The position numbers and the translations under genes are program-made. The notes below the pieces were generated by a model, which worked only from the letters and a program-made list of their open reading frames with translations, did not search any database and was not told the DNA's origin. A stretch of DNA of 36,187 nucleotides from Polyangiaceae bacterium (GTDB lineage: Bacteria; Myxococcota_A; Polyangia; Polyangiales; Polyangiaceae): assembly GCA_016929495.1 (NCBI GenBank), contig JAFGIS010000403.1:1-36187 (forward strand). Reading direction: 5' to 3'. Positions 1-8,124 of the stretch are shown here, piece after piece (the stretch's first letter is position 1; every line of letters starts with the position of its first letter).

Positions 1-1
1 C

Positions 2-208
2 GAAGCGCTCGAGCGAGTGCGCTCGGGCGAGCTGAGCTTGGACCAGTACTTGGATGGACGAGTGCAGGAGGCGGTCCAGCACCTGGTCGGGAAGCTCTCT
101 CCGGACCAGCTCGATTTCGTTCGTGAGACCTTGCGCGAACAGCTGAGCTCCGATCCCGTCCTGGTCGAGCTCGTCGGGCGCGCGGTGGGCACCGAGCGCG
201 CCGAGTGA
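2..208 (+). CDS. 3' end of a small hypothetical protein (5' truncated by window edge)
   Basis: The reading frame is open from the first bases of the window to a TGA at 206-208, so the true start lies upstream; the GTG at 17 is only an internal candidate. About 68 residues are visible: acidic, helix-rich and soluble, with no signal peptide or membrane segment and a C-terminal part resembling short helical proteins common in myxobacteria. I do not recognise a function. Its stop codon overlaps the GTG start of the pseudouridine synthase gene (GTGA at 205-208), which points to translational coupling and one operon. Confidence 0.6.
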   Translation, partial: EALERVRSGELSLDQYLDGRVQEAVQHLVGKLSPDQLDFVRETLREQLSSDPVLVELVGRAVGTERAE

Positions 209-1185
209 CCGTCACGTCGCGCGTGGTCGTCCGAAACCGCACGGATCCCCGGTCGCGGTGCTGGTTCGTTCGGGCCGGCGACGGACGGACGCTCGCCGGC
301 GTGCTGGAGCGACTCGGGGAAGCGCACGCCGCGGTGCGCGAAGGTCGAGTCTTCGTCAACGGGCGGCGTGCCAGGGATCCCCGAGGCGCCGTCGGCGTCG
401 GCGACCGGGTCGAGGTATCGTCCCGCAGCCCTGCGTTCGAATCGATCCGACTGGTGGAGCGCCGCGGTGGCATCGCGGTCGTCTACAAGCCTCCCGGTAT
501 CGCGACGGAACCGGACCGCTCGGGAAGGGACGCGAGCGTGGTCGCGCAGGCGGCTCGCCTGCTCGATCCGGGCCGAGGCTCGGTTCACGCGTGCTCCCGC
601 CTGGATCTTGGAGTCAGCGGATTGGTGCTCGTCACGACCAGCTCGGAGGCACGCAGCCACATCGAGGCTCTGCGGCGCGACCGAGGCCTATCGAAGGTCT
701 ACCTGGCCATCGCCTCGGGCGCGCCCGACGTCGATCGCGGCAGCTGGACGTGGGATCTGGAGCGCAGAGGTCGGCTGCGCCGTGCGATCACCGACTTCGA
801 GGTGCTGTGCCGGGCACCCGAGAGCACCGCGGCGTCCGGCACGGGCCGACGCATCGTACGGCCGACACTGCTGCGATTGGTTGCGCAGACGGGCCGTTGG
901 CACCAGCTCAGGCTTCACGCCGCGCGCGCGGGGCTGGCGCTCATCGGAGACCGTCGCCACGGGGGACCAGAGCGTCTGTGTTCCCAGGACGGGGCCGTTC
1001 ACCTGGCACCGCGAGTCGCGCTGGATGCCGCGCGCCTGGAGCTGTGCGACGAGAGAGGGCAACCGTGGGTCGTTCAGGCACCCTGCCCTGGGGATCTCCG
1101 CGGACTATGGCTGGGGCTCGGGGGACCGGCCGGAGCATTGGACGCGTGGTTGCGGCCCGTGGACGGCACTTCGTTCGAACCCTGA
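205..1185 (+). CDS. RluA-family pseudouridine synthase
   Basis: Predicted to convert uridine to pseudouridine in rRNA or tRNA in the cytoplasm. The 326-residue protein has an N-terminal S4-like RNA-binding segment (about residues 28-72, with VFVNGRRARDP and GDRVEV) and then the RluA/RsuA catalytic domain. Visible motifs are VVYKPPGIAT (about 92-101), SRLDLGVSGLVLV with the presumed catalytic Asp134, and GRWHQLRLHAARAGLALIGD, the HQIRxH-type motif. The usual HRLD is SRLD here, a mild deviation. The GTG start overlaps the stop of the upstream small gene. Which uridine is modified cannot be told from sequence, so I give no symbol. Family assignment is firm. Confidence 0.88.
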   Translation: MTVTSRVVVRNRTDPRSRCWFVRAGDGRTLAGVLERLGEAHAAVREGRVFVNGRRARDPRGAVGVGDRVEVSSRSPAFESIRLVERRGGIAVVYKPPGIATEPDRSGRDASVVAQAARLLDPGRGSVHACSRLDLGVSGLVLVTTSSEARSHIEALRRDRGLSKVYLAIASGAPDVDRGSWTWDLERRGRLRRAITDFEVLCRAPESTAASGTGRRIVRPTLLRLVAQTGRWHQLRLHAARAGLALIGDRRHGGPERLCSQDGAVHLAPRVALDAARLELCDERGQPWVVQAPCPGDLRGLWLGLGGPAGALDAWLRPVDGTSFEP

Positions 1186-1246
1186 GCCGGCCGGGGCCGA
1201 CTCTTTGCTGCTTCGTCGCAGGCCCGTGGGGACAGGCACCCAGTCC

Positions 1247-1945
1247 ATGGCAGACTCGACCCCCTACGGAAGCAAGCTCGCGATGCTCGCGAAAGCACTC
1301 CTGGCGTTCAGTGTGTTTGTGTTGGTCGCATGCACGGCCCCGCATGCGGACACGACCAGGGCTCCGACGCTCGTCTTTCCGACGCGCTTCGCCGAGGGCA
1401 GCAATCCGACGGCGTTGCCAGCGTCAGAGGACCCGGCAGCGGCCTCCGATCCCGGCGACGCGGCCGCGGGGAGCGGAGCAAAGCGTCCCGGGGCAGGGGA
1501 CGCTTCTGCACCCCCACGGACAGGCACGCTGCCCGATCCGCCGCCGCTCCGAGCCAGCGAACACTACGTGTACCTCGTCATGCACGACCACGGGCAAGTG
1601 TCGGTCCAGAGTGTGCAGCGCTGGCGTTCGCGCACTCCGTTGCCCACGGCCCGTTCCATGGGGCGCTACGCGATCGAGCTCTGGATTGGTCGCGAGCTCG
1701 TGGACCGGGTGCGATTCGACTTCCCCCTGTTGGCAGCCGAGCCAGCGCCGCGACCGGGAGCTCGCCGGCCCCTGCACGAGCCGCCGAGCCTCAGCGCTGG
1801 CGCCGTGGTCACGCGACGAGTCGTCGTGCCGGCGAGTCAGAGGGCCACCCGTGCGGTGCTCGTGGATAGAGCCACGGGCAGCGTGCAGCCGCTGCCCTGG
1901 CCGCCACCGGTTCAGACCACGAATTCCAGATCTGCCCCGCCATAG
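1247..1945 (+). CDS. Hypothetical lipoprotein with disordered Ala/Pro linker
   Basis: A 232-residue protein with a lipoprotein-type signal: a charged N-terminus, a hydrophobic stretch and LVAC with the presumed lipidated Cys29. Residues about 35-95 are rich in Ala, Gly, Pro and Ser and look like a flexible tether. The remaining 130 residues (from SEHYVYLVMHDHGQVSV onward) form a compact beta-rich segment I do not recognise, repeating patterns such as YAIELWIGRELVDRVRFDFPLL. The ATG at 1247 is chosen because it places the signal peptide correctly; the same frame is open further upstream, but that part lies inside the pseudouridine synthase gene. It is alone between genes of the same strand. 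Likely exposed in the periplasm or at the outer membrane; function unknown. Confidence 0.65.
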   Translation: MADSTPYGSKLAMLAKALLAFSVFVLVACTAPHADTTRAPTLVFPTRFAEGSNPTALPASEDPAAASDPGDAAAGSGAKRPGAGDASAPPRTGTLPDPPPLRASEHYVYLVMHDHGQVSVQSVQRWRSRTPLPTARSMGRYAIELWIGRELVDRVRFDFPLLAAEPAPRPGARRPLHEPPSLSAGAVVTRRVVVPASQRATRAVLVDRATGSVQPLPWPPPVQTTNSRSAPP

Positions 1946-2090
1946 CGGCGAGGGCCAGGACTTGGGGGCAGCCTGATCCAGCGTTGCGGGAAGCCGAGCG
2001 CACACTGGGGGTGCGAGGCTCACCAGCCCAGGAGCCGGTCCGAGCGATAGGTGGCATTTGGGGCCGAGTCTGTGCGACTCTTTACCCGCG

Positions 2091-3965
2091 ATGAAATGCG
2101 AGGCCTGTGGGAAGGAAAACGTCGATGGCGCGCGGTTCTGCGCCACGTGCGGTGTGCAGCTCGGGACCAAGCCCCAAGACTCGGACGATCCGATGGTGGG
2201 CCAAGTCATCGGCGGCCGCTATCGCATCACCGGCGTGTTGGGCGAGGGCGGTATGGGCATCGTCTACGTCGGTGAGCAACCGATGGGGACGACGATTCGC
2301 AAGGTCGCCATCAAGACCTTGCATCCGCACCTGTCCAAGGATCCCTCCGTCCTGGCGCGGTTCCACCGAGAGTGCGGGACCGTCGCGCAGCTCGAGCATC
2401 CGAACACCATCAAGTTCTTCGACTTCGGTGCCACCGAGGACGGTACCCTGTACATCGTGATGGAGTTCGTCTCCGGACGCGCTCTGAACGATGTCATCAT
2501 GGAGGAAGGGCGACTCGCCTGTGCCCGAGTCATTCACATCATGCGCCAGGTCTGCGGCGCGCTCGACGAAGCTCATCAGCAGGGCATCATCCATCGCGAT
2601 CTCAAACCCGACAATCTCATCTTGACCAACCGCGCCGGCGAGACGGACGTGGTCAAGGTGCTGGACTTCGGCATCGCCGGCCGCACGGAAAGCACCGACG
2701 CCCAGAAGGAGCAGAAGCTCACACAGCAGGGAATGGTGCTCGGCACGCCGCCCTACATGAGCCCGGAGCAGTTCACTGGCAAAGCGCTCGATGCGCGCAG
2801 CGACATCTACTCGCTCGCGGTGGTCGCCTACGAGATGCTGAGCGGCAAGCTTCCGTTCGAGGCTGACACGCCCTGGCAGTGGGCCACGCAGCACATGACA
2901 GCACAGCCGACGCCCCTGGAGCTTGCTGCGGCGGACGCCTCCGTGCCGGAGGGCCTGCGCGCGGCCATCATGCGCGCCCTGTCCAAGGATCGCGAGCAGC
3001 GTCAGGCTACGGCGCGCGACTTCTTCGCGGAGCTCTCGGGCGGCAGTCGGATGACGGTCGAGCAGGCGGCAGAGGCAGGTAGAGCGGCCACCGCAGCGAT
3101 GCAGATGCCGCCGAACTTCGGACCTGCCGCGGTCGTTGCCACGGCAGCCATGCCGCAGCAGCCGGCCATGGAGCCTCAGGGGTTCGCCACACCCGCGGCC
3201 CAGCCCGCCGTGCCGCAGCCGCCCGGCGGCTACGCACCCGTCCCGGCGGTCCCGGCAGTCCCGGCTGGTTCGGCCGCGCGCCGGGGCGGAAAGAAGTGGC
3301 TGGTTCCAACGCTCGGCGGTATCGGCGCGCTGCTGGCGGTCGCCATCCTCGTCGTGCTCATTCGGTCCGGCAAGGGTACGGACGAGCAGCCGCAAGTCGC
3401 CACGTTGAGCACCACCAGCGCCGCGGGGCCGACCACGATCTCGCCCCAGCTCGGGTCTGACCCAGGCGCTGCGACCAGCATTGCTGCCGAAGTCCCGTCT
3501 TCGACAGACAAGCCGGTCGACCAGCAGATGGCGGTTCGCAAAACGAGCCAGACCCCCCCTGGGACGTCCAAGACGAAGACCAAAGCGGCCGGAGACACCA
3601 AGACCGCTGCCGCGGATGCAGGCAAACCCGGAGCCGCGGCCGCCAAGGACGCGGACAAGAGCAAGGACGCGGACAAGAGCAAGGACGACACCAAGAAGAA
3701 ATCCAGCGACGCGACCTGCGCTGCCTGCACACAGGCCGCCAGTGCAGGCAATATCGCCGCTGCGCTGAAGGCGTATCAGTCCTGCACTGACGAAACTTCG
3801 AAGAAAGCCTGTTCTCGCGTTGCGGGGAGAACTGCCCCCGACGCTGCGCGGCGTGCAGCCTTCAACGGCAACTGTGCGGCGGCCAAGGGCATCGAGGCTG
3901 CTGCCCAGCAGATGGGGGCAGGAGGCCGTGTGAAGAACGCTCTGAAGGGCACGCCCTGCGAGTAG
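2091..3965 (+). CDS. Zinc-ribbon Ser/Thr protein kinase, membrane anchored
   Basis: A Hanks-type kinase of 624 residues, expected to phosphorylate Ser or Thr in cytoplasmic proteins. It starts with a zinc ribbon (Cys3, Cys6, Cys17, Cys20), then the kinase domain (about 44-310). That domain has a glycine loop GEGGMG (51-56), Lys75 in VAIK, Glu94, HRD with Asp170, DFG with Asp192 and GTPPYMSPEQ in the activation segment, so all catalytic residues are present. A Pro/Ala linker leads to one membrane helix (about 403-424). The outer part is low complexity (Thr/Ser, then Lys/Asp/Ala), ending in a small Cys-containing domain (about 550-624) that I cannot name. The ATG at 2091 is preferred to the in-frame start at 2058 because it begins exactly at the zinc ribbon. 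It probably acts as a receptor-like kinase. Confidence 0.9.
   Translation: MKCEACGKENVDGARFCATCGVQLGTKPQDSDDPMVGQVIGGRYRITGVLGEGGMGIVYVGEQPMGTTIRKVAIKTLHPHLSKDPSVLARFHRECGTVAQLEHPNTIKFFDFGATEDGTLYIVMEFVSGRALNDVIMEEGRLACARVIHIMRQVCGALDEAHQQGIIHRDLKPDNLILTNRAGETDVVKVLDFGIAGRTESTDAQKEQKLTQQGMVLGTPPYMSPEQFTGKALDARSDIYSLAVVAYEMLSGKLPFEADTPWQWATQHMTAQPTPLELAAADASVPEGLRAAIMRALSKDREQRQATARDFFAELSGGSRMTVEQAAEAGRAATAAMQMPPNFGPAAVVATAAMPQQPAMEPQGFATPAAQPAVPQPPGGYAPVPAVPAVPAGSAARRGGKKWLVPTLGGIGALLAVAILVVLIRSGKGTDEQPQVATLSTTSAAGPTTISPQLGSDPGAATSIAAEVPSSTDKPVDQQMAVRKTSQTPPGTSKTKTKAAGDTKTAAADAGKPGAAAAKDADKSKDADKSKDDTKKKSSDATCAACTQAASAGNIAAALKAYQSCTDETSKKACSRVAGRTAPDAARRAAFNGNCAAAKGIEAAAQQMGAGGRVKNALKGTPCE
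3645..3686 (+). repeat. 18-base tandem repeat inside the kinase gene
   Basis: The unit AAGGACGCGGACAAGAGC occurs twice perfectly (3645-3662, 3663-3680) followed by a 6-base partial third copy. It encodes alternating Lys/Asp/Ser (KDADKS) in the extracytoplasmic linker of the kinase. Being a multiple of three it can change copy number without breaking the frame. Confidence 0.85.
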
Positions 3966-4227
3966 TAGCTCTCGGCGGTTGGCGCTTGTGACGATTGTCT
4001 GGCTCGCTTGCCCCACGAAGCGTGCCGACCGCAGAGCCTAACCTCCAGGAATGCCGAGGAATTGCCTGTGGTGTATCAATCTTGCAACAGCTGTTGCTTG
4101 ACTCGCGCGCTGACGCGGGTCTACACCTCGCGTTGTTGCACGGCATGGCCCCTCCCAACAAAGCCCAAGCGACGGCAACGCTGCGCGCGGGGAAGTCGGC
4201 ATTGGGAACGCTAGCCAGGTGGTCTCG

Positions 4228-4503
4228 ATGAGAATACGAACGGCATGCCCCGCGCTGGCGAAGTGCGAGCAATTCAACGGAATGTGGGTGGCTCTCGACG
4301 GTTGTCGCTATGACCCCAACACGCGCCAGCCTGTCGAGGGCGATGTGGTCGACGCGGACGAGGACCTCGCGGAGCTGTGTGCTCGAATGCGCGAGACCGG
4401 CCGCAGTTCGTGTACCATTCTTCTCTGCGATGACGACGTGCTCGTAGAGTCCAGTCGCACCTGGCCCGCACAGCCGCCTGCCCGCACCGCCGATTCCCGC
4501 TGA
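4228..4503 (+). CDS. Small conserved-looking protein with six cysteines
   Basis: A 91-residue protein preceded by a good ribosome binding site (AGGTGG at 4217-4222, five bases before the ATG). It has Cys near residues 7, 13, 26, 54, 64 and 69, a central WVALDGCRYDPNTRQPVEGDVV, an acidic helix (DADEDLAELCARMRE) and SSCTILLCDDDV near the end. The first half resembles short bacterial proteins with a beta-strand G-x-WVAL followed by a GxVV turn, but I cannot assign a family. There is no signal peptide, so it is likely cytoplasmic. The 262 bases upstream (3966-4227) hold no convincing gene and probably contain its promoter. Codon use fits coding sequence in this high-GC genome. Confidence 0.55.
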   Translation: MRIRTACPALAKCEQFNGMWVALDGCRYDPNTRQPVEGDVVDADEDLAELCARMRETGRSSCTILLCDDDVLVESSRTWPAQPPARTADSR

Positions 4504-4581
4504 CATCGACCCGTGCGGCGTTCGGTTTCACGGAACGCTGCCTGACAGCAACAGCGAGCGCAGGTCATACCGGGCAGGGGC

Positions 4582-5772
4582 TCAGCGGACCGTCGGCTTG
4601 ATCATGGCTCTGCCGTTCTTCACGACGACCGCGAATTCGATGGGCCGGTCGCCGTGTTGGCTCCGGAGCTGACGCTCCGTCTTTTCGAGTCTGCTGCGAA
4701 GCTCGTTCAGATCGATACTGCCCGCGTCGTTGTTGCGCCGTTTCGCCTCGACGAGCTGCCGATGGAGCTGCTCGACGCCCGCGGGCGTCAGTCGGGTGCC
4801 GCCGGCTGGCGTGCGCTCCAGGGGCGAGCGGGGGAGCGTCCGGGGCTCGGCTGCCCGGGGTGTCGAGGGGGACGGGGCCTGCTTCGGAGCTGTGGGGCGT
4901 GGCGGAGGGCTTTGTGGAGGTGACGCCCGCTGGTCCGATCGAGCGACCTGCACTGGCGGTTCCGGCACGAACTGCAGGGTGACGGGCTCGAGCGACGTGC
5001 CGGGGCGGCGGGAGGGAGTGGTCGGCGCGGGCAGACTCCGCGGTGGTGGAAGAGGTCCCGATGGACCACCCGCTCGGTCCGAACGTGTGCCCGCAGCGCC
5101 CTGGGGCCTGCGTGACGCCAACGCAGACGGCGCGCCGAGCCCGCGCGGTCCTGACGACGTCGTGGCCGTCGTGGACGGCTTCTCGCGGGGGTCTCGCCAC
5201 GCATCCGCGGGGGAGGACCTGGTAGCCGGAGCCAGCGCTTTGGCGCGAGCGGCATTCGAACCGCCAGCGGCAGGTAGCGACAGGCGAGGGTCCTGCCAGG
5301 CGTCGGCCAGGGGCACGGGCGCGGGCTCGGGCTGCGTCAGGGCCGCGGTGAGTTCGGATTCGGCCTCTCGTAGCGCCTTATCGCGTGCATCCTCGGCCGG
5401 AGGAGCAGAGGAACGACGGTACATGCCCAGGCGACGGCGAGTGGCAATGGTCAGGGCCTTGTCCGGGTCGAGATGCTTTCGGGCGCGCGCGAGGTGGGGC
5501 GAATAGGTTCCGTCCTCGATTTCTCGACAGATGCGCGTCCAGTATTGCTGAAACGTGTTGTACCGCTGGACGATAGTCTGCAGCTTGAATCGCTTGGCCG
5601 TGTTGCGTATCTGCACCTTCCTCAGAGCCCAGATCCGCCGGTCGACGTCGTTGCGCGCCACCGCGGGCGGCACCTTCTCGATACCGAGGAAGTACTGCTC
5701 ATAGAGTGCGCGGAGCCGCTCCAGCCGCGTCTCCAGGTCTTCCAGGGCCTCTTCCAGCTCAGCGGGTTCCAC
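4582..5772 (-). CDS. MXAN_5187 C-terminal-domain-like protein
   Basis: About 396 residues from the GTG at 5772; an in-frame TTG at 5790 would add six residues but overlaps the upstream gene and lacks a ribosome site, while GGGAG lies upstream of the GTG. The N-terminal 120 residues are charged and helical, containing RRIWALRKVQIRNTAKRF and IVQRYNTFQQYWTRICREIE. I recognise this pattern from the C-terminal domain of myxobacterial proteins of the MXAN_5187 type, from memory of the family rather than a search. A long Pro/Ala/Ser-rich disordered region (about 150-310) follows, then a short helical domain (about 315-396, with LTPAGVEQLHRQLVEAKRR and VVVKNGRAMIKPTVR). It starts eight bases after the stop of the laminin-G-like lipoprotein gene, so the two are probably cotranscribed. 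Molecular function unknown. Confidence 0.75.
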   Translation of the reverse strand: MEPAELEEALEDLETRLERLRALYEQYFLGIEKVPPAVARNDVDRRIWALRKVQIRNTAKRFKLQTIVQRYNTFQQYWTRICREIEDGTYSPHLARARKHLDPDKALTIATRRRLGMYRRSSAPPAEDARDKALREAESELTAALTQPEPAPVPLADAWQDPRLSLPAAGGSNAARAKALAPATRSSPADAWRDPREKPSTTATTSSGPRGLGAPSALASRRPQGAAGTRSDRAGGPSGPLPPPRSLPAPTTPSRRPGTSLEPVTLQFVPEPPVQVARSDQRASPPQSPPPRPTAPKQAPSPSTPRAAEPRTLPRSPLERTPAGGTRLTPAGVEQLHRQLVEAKRRNNDAGSIDLNELRSRLEKTERQLRSQHGDRPIEFAVVVKNGRAMIKPTVR

Positions 5773-5779
5773 GGGGTGT

Positions 5780-6577
5780 CTAGCTCCCAAGCGGCGTGAC
5801 CACGAGCCGATCGAAACAGACCGGGACCTCCCAGTCGTTGAACGCGAAGTGATCGTGGGCCGTGCCGACCAGCGGCGCCGGGTCGGCGAAGCGAATCATC
5901 TCGATGTCGTCGATGAGCCAACGCACGGTGTGTCCGTCGGCCCGTTCGATCTTGAAGTGGTAGCGGGTGTTGGCGATGACCGGCCGCGTGCGTGGATCCG
6001 TGCCCTGCGGATCGACGACGAGCTGGAGGCGGTCGGGAGCGTGCTCGTCGAGGCGCGCCAAGACGTGAAAGCGGTTCTTCCAGCCGCCGAATATGAACAG
6101 ATAGCTGGTCGCATTGCGATAGGAGACACCCGTGGCGCCGCTGCTCCCGTCTCCCCAGGCCTCGACCTTGATGTCCCCATCGGGCGAGGCGCTGATGGCA
6201 TCGAATTCGATGCGCGCGTTGACCGGGAGCCGTCGCTTGAGCCAAACCGGATGATTTCTCGCTCCCCGCCCACAGAGCTGGCCGCCCGAGACGGTCCAGA
6301 CCGCGGACTCCGCGTACCAGTCCTCCCCCAGTGTCGTTCGCTCGAAATCGTCGCTCCACGGTTCGTCGAGTGCAGGATCCTTGGCGGCTCGACGGGTCGG
6401 GTCCCGTCCCGCAGAAGCCAGAGCCACCGTAGTCTGGTCCGCCTGCGAACCACCCTTGCCTGCGTCGGCCGATGCCTCGGCGCGGCTCGAGCCTCTGGGG
6501 ACACACGCGAACGTCGTCCACGCGGCACACCCAGCGGCCACGGCTGCCCGTATACGTGCGCTCAGCACAGCCGGCAT
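5780..6577 (-). CDS. Predicted lipoprotein with laminin-G/jelly-roll domain
   Basis: 265 residues from the ATG at 6577. The open frame extends upstream to 6823, but that part runs back over the divergent lgt gene and is not protein-like. A hydrophobic N-terminal segment ends at a Cys near residue 25 (TTFAC), an imperfect lipobox, so lipidation is uncertain. After a short charged linker comes a domain of about 190 residues beginning DDFERTTLGEDWY and ending VCFDRLVVTPLGS. This is the usual arrangement of concanavalin-like beta-sandwiches (DUF1080/DUF1961-type) that bind or cleave sugars; key features are SGGQLCGRG, ARIEFDAISASPDGDIKVE and RYHFKIERADGHTVRWLIDD. No catalytic residues can be named. 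It is divergent from lgt with about 100 bases between starts and precedes the MXAN_5187-type gene. Confidence 0.75.
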   Translation of the reverse strand: MPAVLSARIRAAVAAGCAAWTTFACVPRGSSRAEASADAGKGGSQADQTTVALASAGRDPTRRAAKDPALDEPWSDDFERTTLGEDWYAESAVWTVSGGQLCGRGARNHPVWLKRRLPVNARIEFDAISASPDGDIKVEAWGDGSSGATGVSYRNATSYLFIFGGWKNRFHVLARLDEHAPDRLQLVVDPQGTDPRTRPVIANTRYHFKIERADGHTVRWLIDDIEMIRFADPAPLVGTAHDHFAFNDWEVPVCFDRLVVTPLGS

Positions 6578-6678
6578 CCTACCACCGTGCGCGAAACAGG
6601 TCAGGTCGTCCGGCCACGACGCGGCCGAGGTCGCGAGGCCAAAGAGCACGATCCCAGAGGGAGTGCTAGCAGTCCACC

Positions 6679-7911
6679 ATGCACCCCGTGCTGGTGGAGA
6701 TCCGCTTTCCAGGCTGGCATGTCCCCTGGTTCGCCCTGCTTGTTCTGGTGGGCTTGCTCGGCGTCGCGCTCGCGGTCTTCGCCTGGACGCACAAGGACAG
6801 GGTGCTCGCAGTGGTCGGAGCACCGCTCGGGGTTGGCGGCCTGGTGGCAGCCGTCGTTTGGCGGCACGAGACGCTCGCGCTCGGCAGCATTCCCGTCTAC
6901 TCGTACGGCGCGCTGCTGGCCGTGTCGTTCATGGTGGGATGGGTCTCGACCCACCGGCTAGCGCGGGCGGACCAATTCCCGTCCGGCCCGAGCAGGGGGG
7001 CGTTCTTCGTTGCGGCGATCGTTGGGCTCATTGGGGCGCGTGCCTCGTACGTGCTCACGGATCCGGCAGAGTCCGGCACCTGGCGCGAACTGCTCGCCAT
7101 GCACCACGGTGGTCTGGTCGCGTACGGCGGTTTCCTGGCTGGTCTGGCAGGCTCAGCGACCTATCTCGCGATCAAGCGTCAACCGTGGCTCCTTTGGGCC
7201 GACGCTGCGGCGCCGAGCGTCGCGGCGGGTCTCATGGTCACCCGAGTGGGCTGCTATCTGTTCGGGTGTGACTTCGGACGTCCGCTCAGCAGGGACGCTC
7301 CAGCCTGGCTGCAGCGGGTGGGGACTTTCCCGCGTTGGGAACCGGGCAACGTGGCTGGAAGCGGCTCCCCGGCGTGGCTTCAGCACGTGGCCGAGCGCGG
7401 TCTTTCTCCACAGGCTCCAGCTTCCCTGCCCGTTCATCCGACGCAGCTCTACGAGGCGATCGCAGGGGGCCTGCTTCTCGTCCTGGCGCTCATGGTTCGG
7501 CGCAGGCGACGCTTCCCCGGGCAGGTCCTGCTGACTTTCGGCTTGGGCTACGCGACATTCCGGTTCCTGGTCGAGCTGTTGCGGGACGACGCAGAGCGTG
7601 GGAGCGTGGGTCCGGCGCTCGCTCGGCAGGTTGCCGTCCCGTGCGGGCTGCTCGCTCTCGGTGCAGCACTGGCCGTCGGACCAGCCCGTTCGATCCGCGG
7701 ACGCGTCGGTCGTACGTTCGCCTGGGCGGCTGGGCCTGCTGCCGCGCTGGGTGCCTATGTGCTGATGCGACCGGCTCCATTTGCCGCTCCGGTGGTCGAA
7801 CCGTTGTCCACGTCTCAATGGGCCGCCCTTCTCACCGGGATCGCTGCCGCGCTGGCGTGGGGTCCGCTCGAGCGGTTGCCAGCGCGAGCGGCCGAGCTGC
7901 AGGCCAGCTAG
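6679..7911 (+). CDS. lgt: Prolipoprotein diacylglyceryl transferase, extended form
   Basis: Lgt transfers diacylglycerol from phosphatidylglycerol to the lipobox Cys of prolipoproteins in the inner membrane. The 410-residue protein is highly hydrophobic. Family motifs are IPVYSYGALLAVSFMVGW (about 71-88), GLIGARASYVL (117-127), HHGGLVAYGGFLAG (142-155), TRVGCYLFGCDFGRP (188-202, in place of the E. coli GRIGNF region) and HPTQLYEA (253-260). It is longer than the roughly 290 residues of E. coli Lgt: there is an additional N-terminal membrane segment (about 15-35) and a C-terminal hydrophobic extension after about 310. Several neighbouring genes encode lipoproteins that would be its substrates. 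The TAG stop lies in the CTAG at the left end of a palindromic element. Confidence 0.9.
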   Translation: MHPVLVEIRFPGWHVPWFALLVLVGLLGVALAVFAWTHKDRVLAVVGAPLGVGGLVAAVVWRHETLALGSIPVYSYGALLAVSFMVGWVSTHRLARADQFPSGPSRGAFFVAAIVGLIGARASYVLTDPAESGTWRELLAMHHGGLVAYGGFLAGLAGSATYLAIKRQPWLLWADAAAPSVAAGLMVTRVGCYLFGCDFGRPLSRDAPAWLQRVGTFPRWEPGNVAGSGSPAWLQHVAERGLSPQAPASLPVHPTQLYEAIAGGLLLVLALMVRRRRRFPGQVLLTFGLGYATFRFLVELLRDDAERGSVGPALARQVAVPCGLLALGAALAVGPARSIRGRVGRTFAWAAGPAAALGAYVLMRPAPFAAPVVEPLSTSQWAALLTGIAAALAWGPLERLPARAAELQAS

Positions 7912-8068
7912 TGCCGCTCGGCCGAAGTGAGGCCCGTGGTTGTGCTCCGCCCTACCTGGGTGAGGGCGGAGCACAACCACGGGCCTTGCATCGATCTGCC
8001 TCGCGGCACCCCTCGTCTTCTGGCCAGTCGGCGCGACTCCTGGCCGGAGTCACGCCGACTGGCACTAG
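7908..8068. repeat. Palindromic element with CTAGTGCC/GGCACTAG ends
   Basis: The ends are perfect 8-base inverted repeats (7908-7915 and 8061-8068). Inside are a perfect 23-bp hairpin (7931-7985) and an 18-bp hairpin (8023-8063). No coding capacity is seen. It begins exactly at the stop codon of lgt. The ends resemble those of the element at 28810-28949 and the left end of the copy at 35957. It looks like a non-autonomous, MITE-like or REP-like unit; mobility is inference. Confidence 0.5.
7931..7985. terminator. Perfect 23-bp hairpin downstream of lgt
   Basis: Arms 7931-7953 and 7963-7985 are exactly complementary, with a 9-base loop. The hairpin starts 20 bases after the lgt stop. There is no T-run after it, so it may be a factor-independent-like terminator, an mRNA-stabilising structure or simply part of the repeat element. 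Confidence 0.5.
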
Positions 8069-8124
8069 TGCATCGTTTCAATTGAAACGATGCCCAAAGA
8101 CGAGGGGTGCCGCGGGTCAGATCG
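7992..8124. repeat. Nested inverted repeat able to form a cloverleaf-like structure
   Basis: Outer arms 7992-8018 and 8098-8124 match at 25 of 27 positions. They enclose an 18-bp hairpin (8023-8040 with 8046-8063, 17 of 18 matching) and a perfect 24-base palindrome (8070-8093, GCATCGTTTCAATTGAAACGATGC). The outer arms extend beyond the right end of the 7908-8068 element, so two elements may be nested. Another perfect 10-bp inverted repeat follows (8141-8150 with 8167-8176) and a 10-bp one near 8278-8300. The rest of 8125-8500 shows no gene I can support. Confidence 0.75.

Noticed and set aside
258-1976. Long open frame of 572 codons overlapping the pseudouridine synthase and lipoprotein genes
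   Set aside because: Composition is Arg/Pro/Ser-rich with no domain; it is a shifted-frame shadow of two better genes.
2082-4016. 644-codon minus-strand frame opposite the Ser/Thr kinase
   Set aside because: Antisense shadow in GC-rich DNA; the plus strand has every kinase motif.
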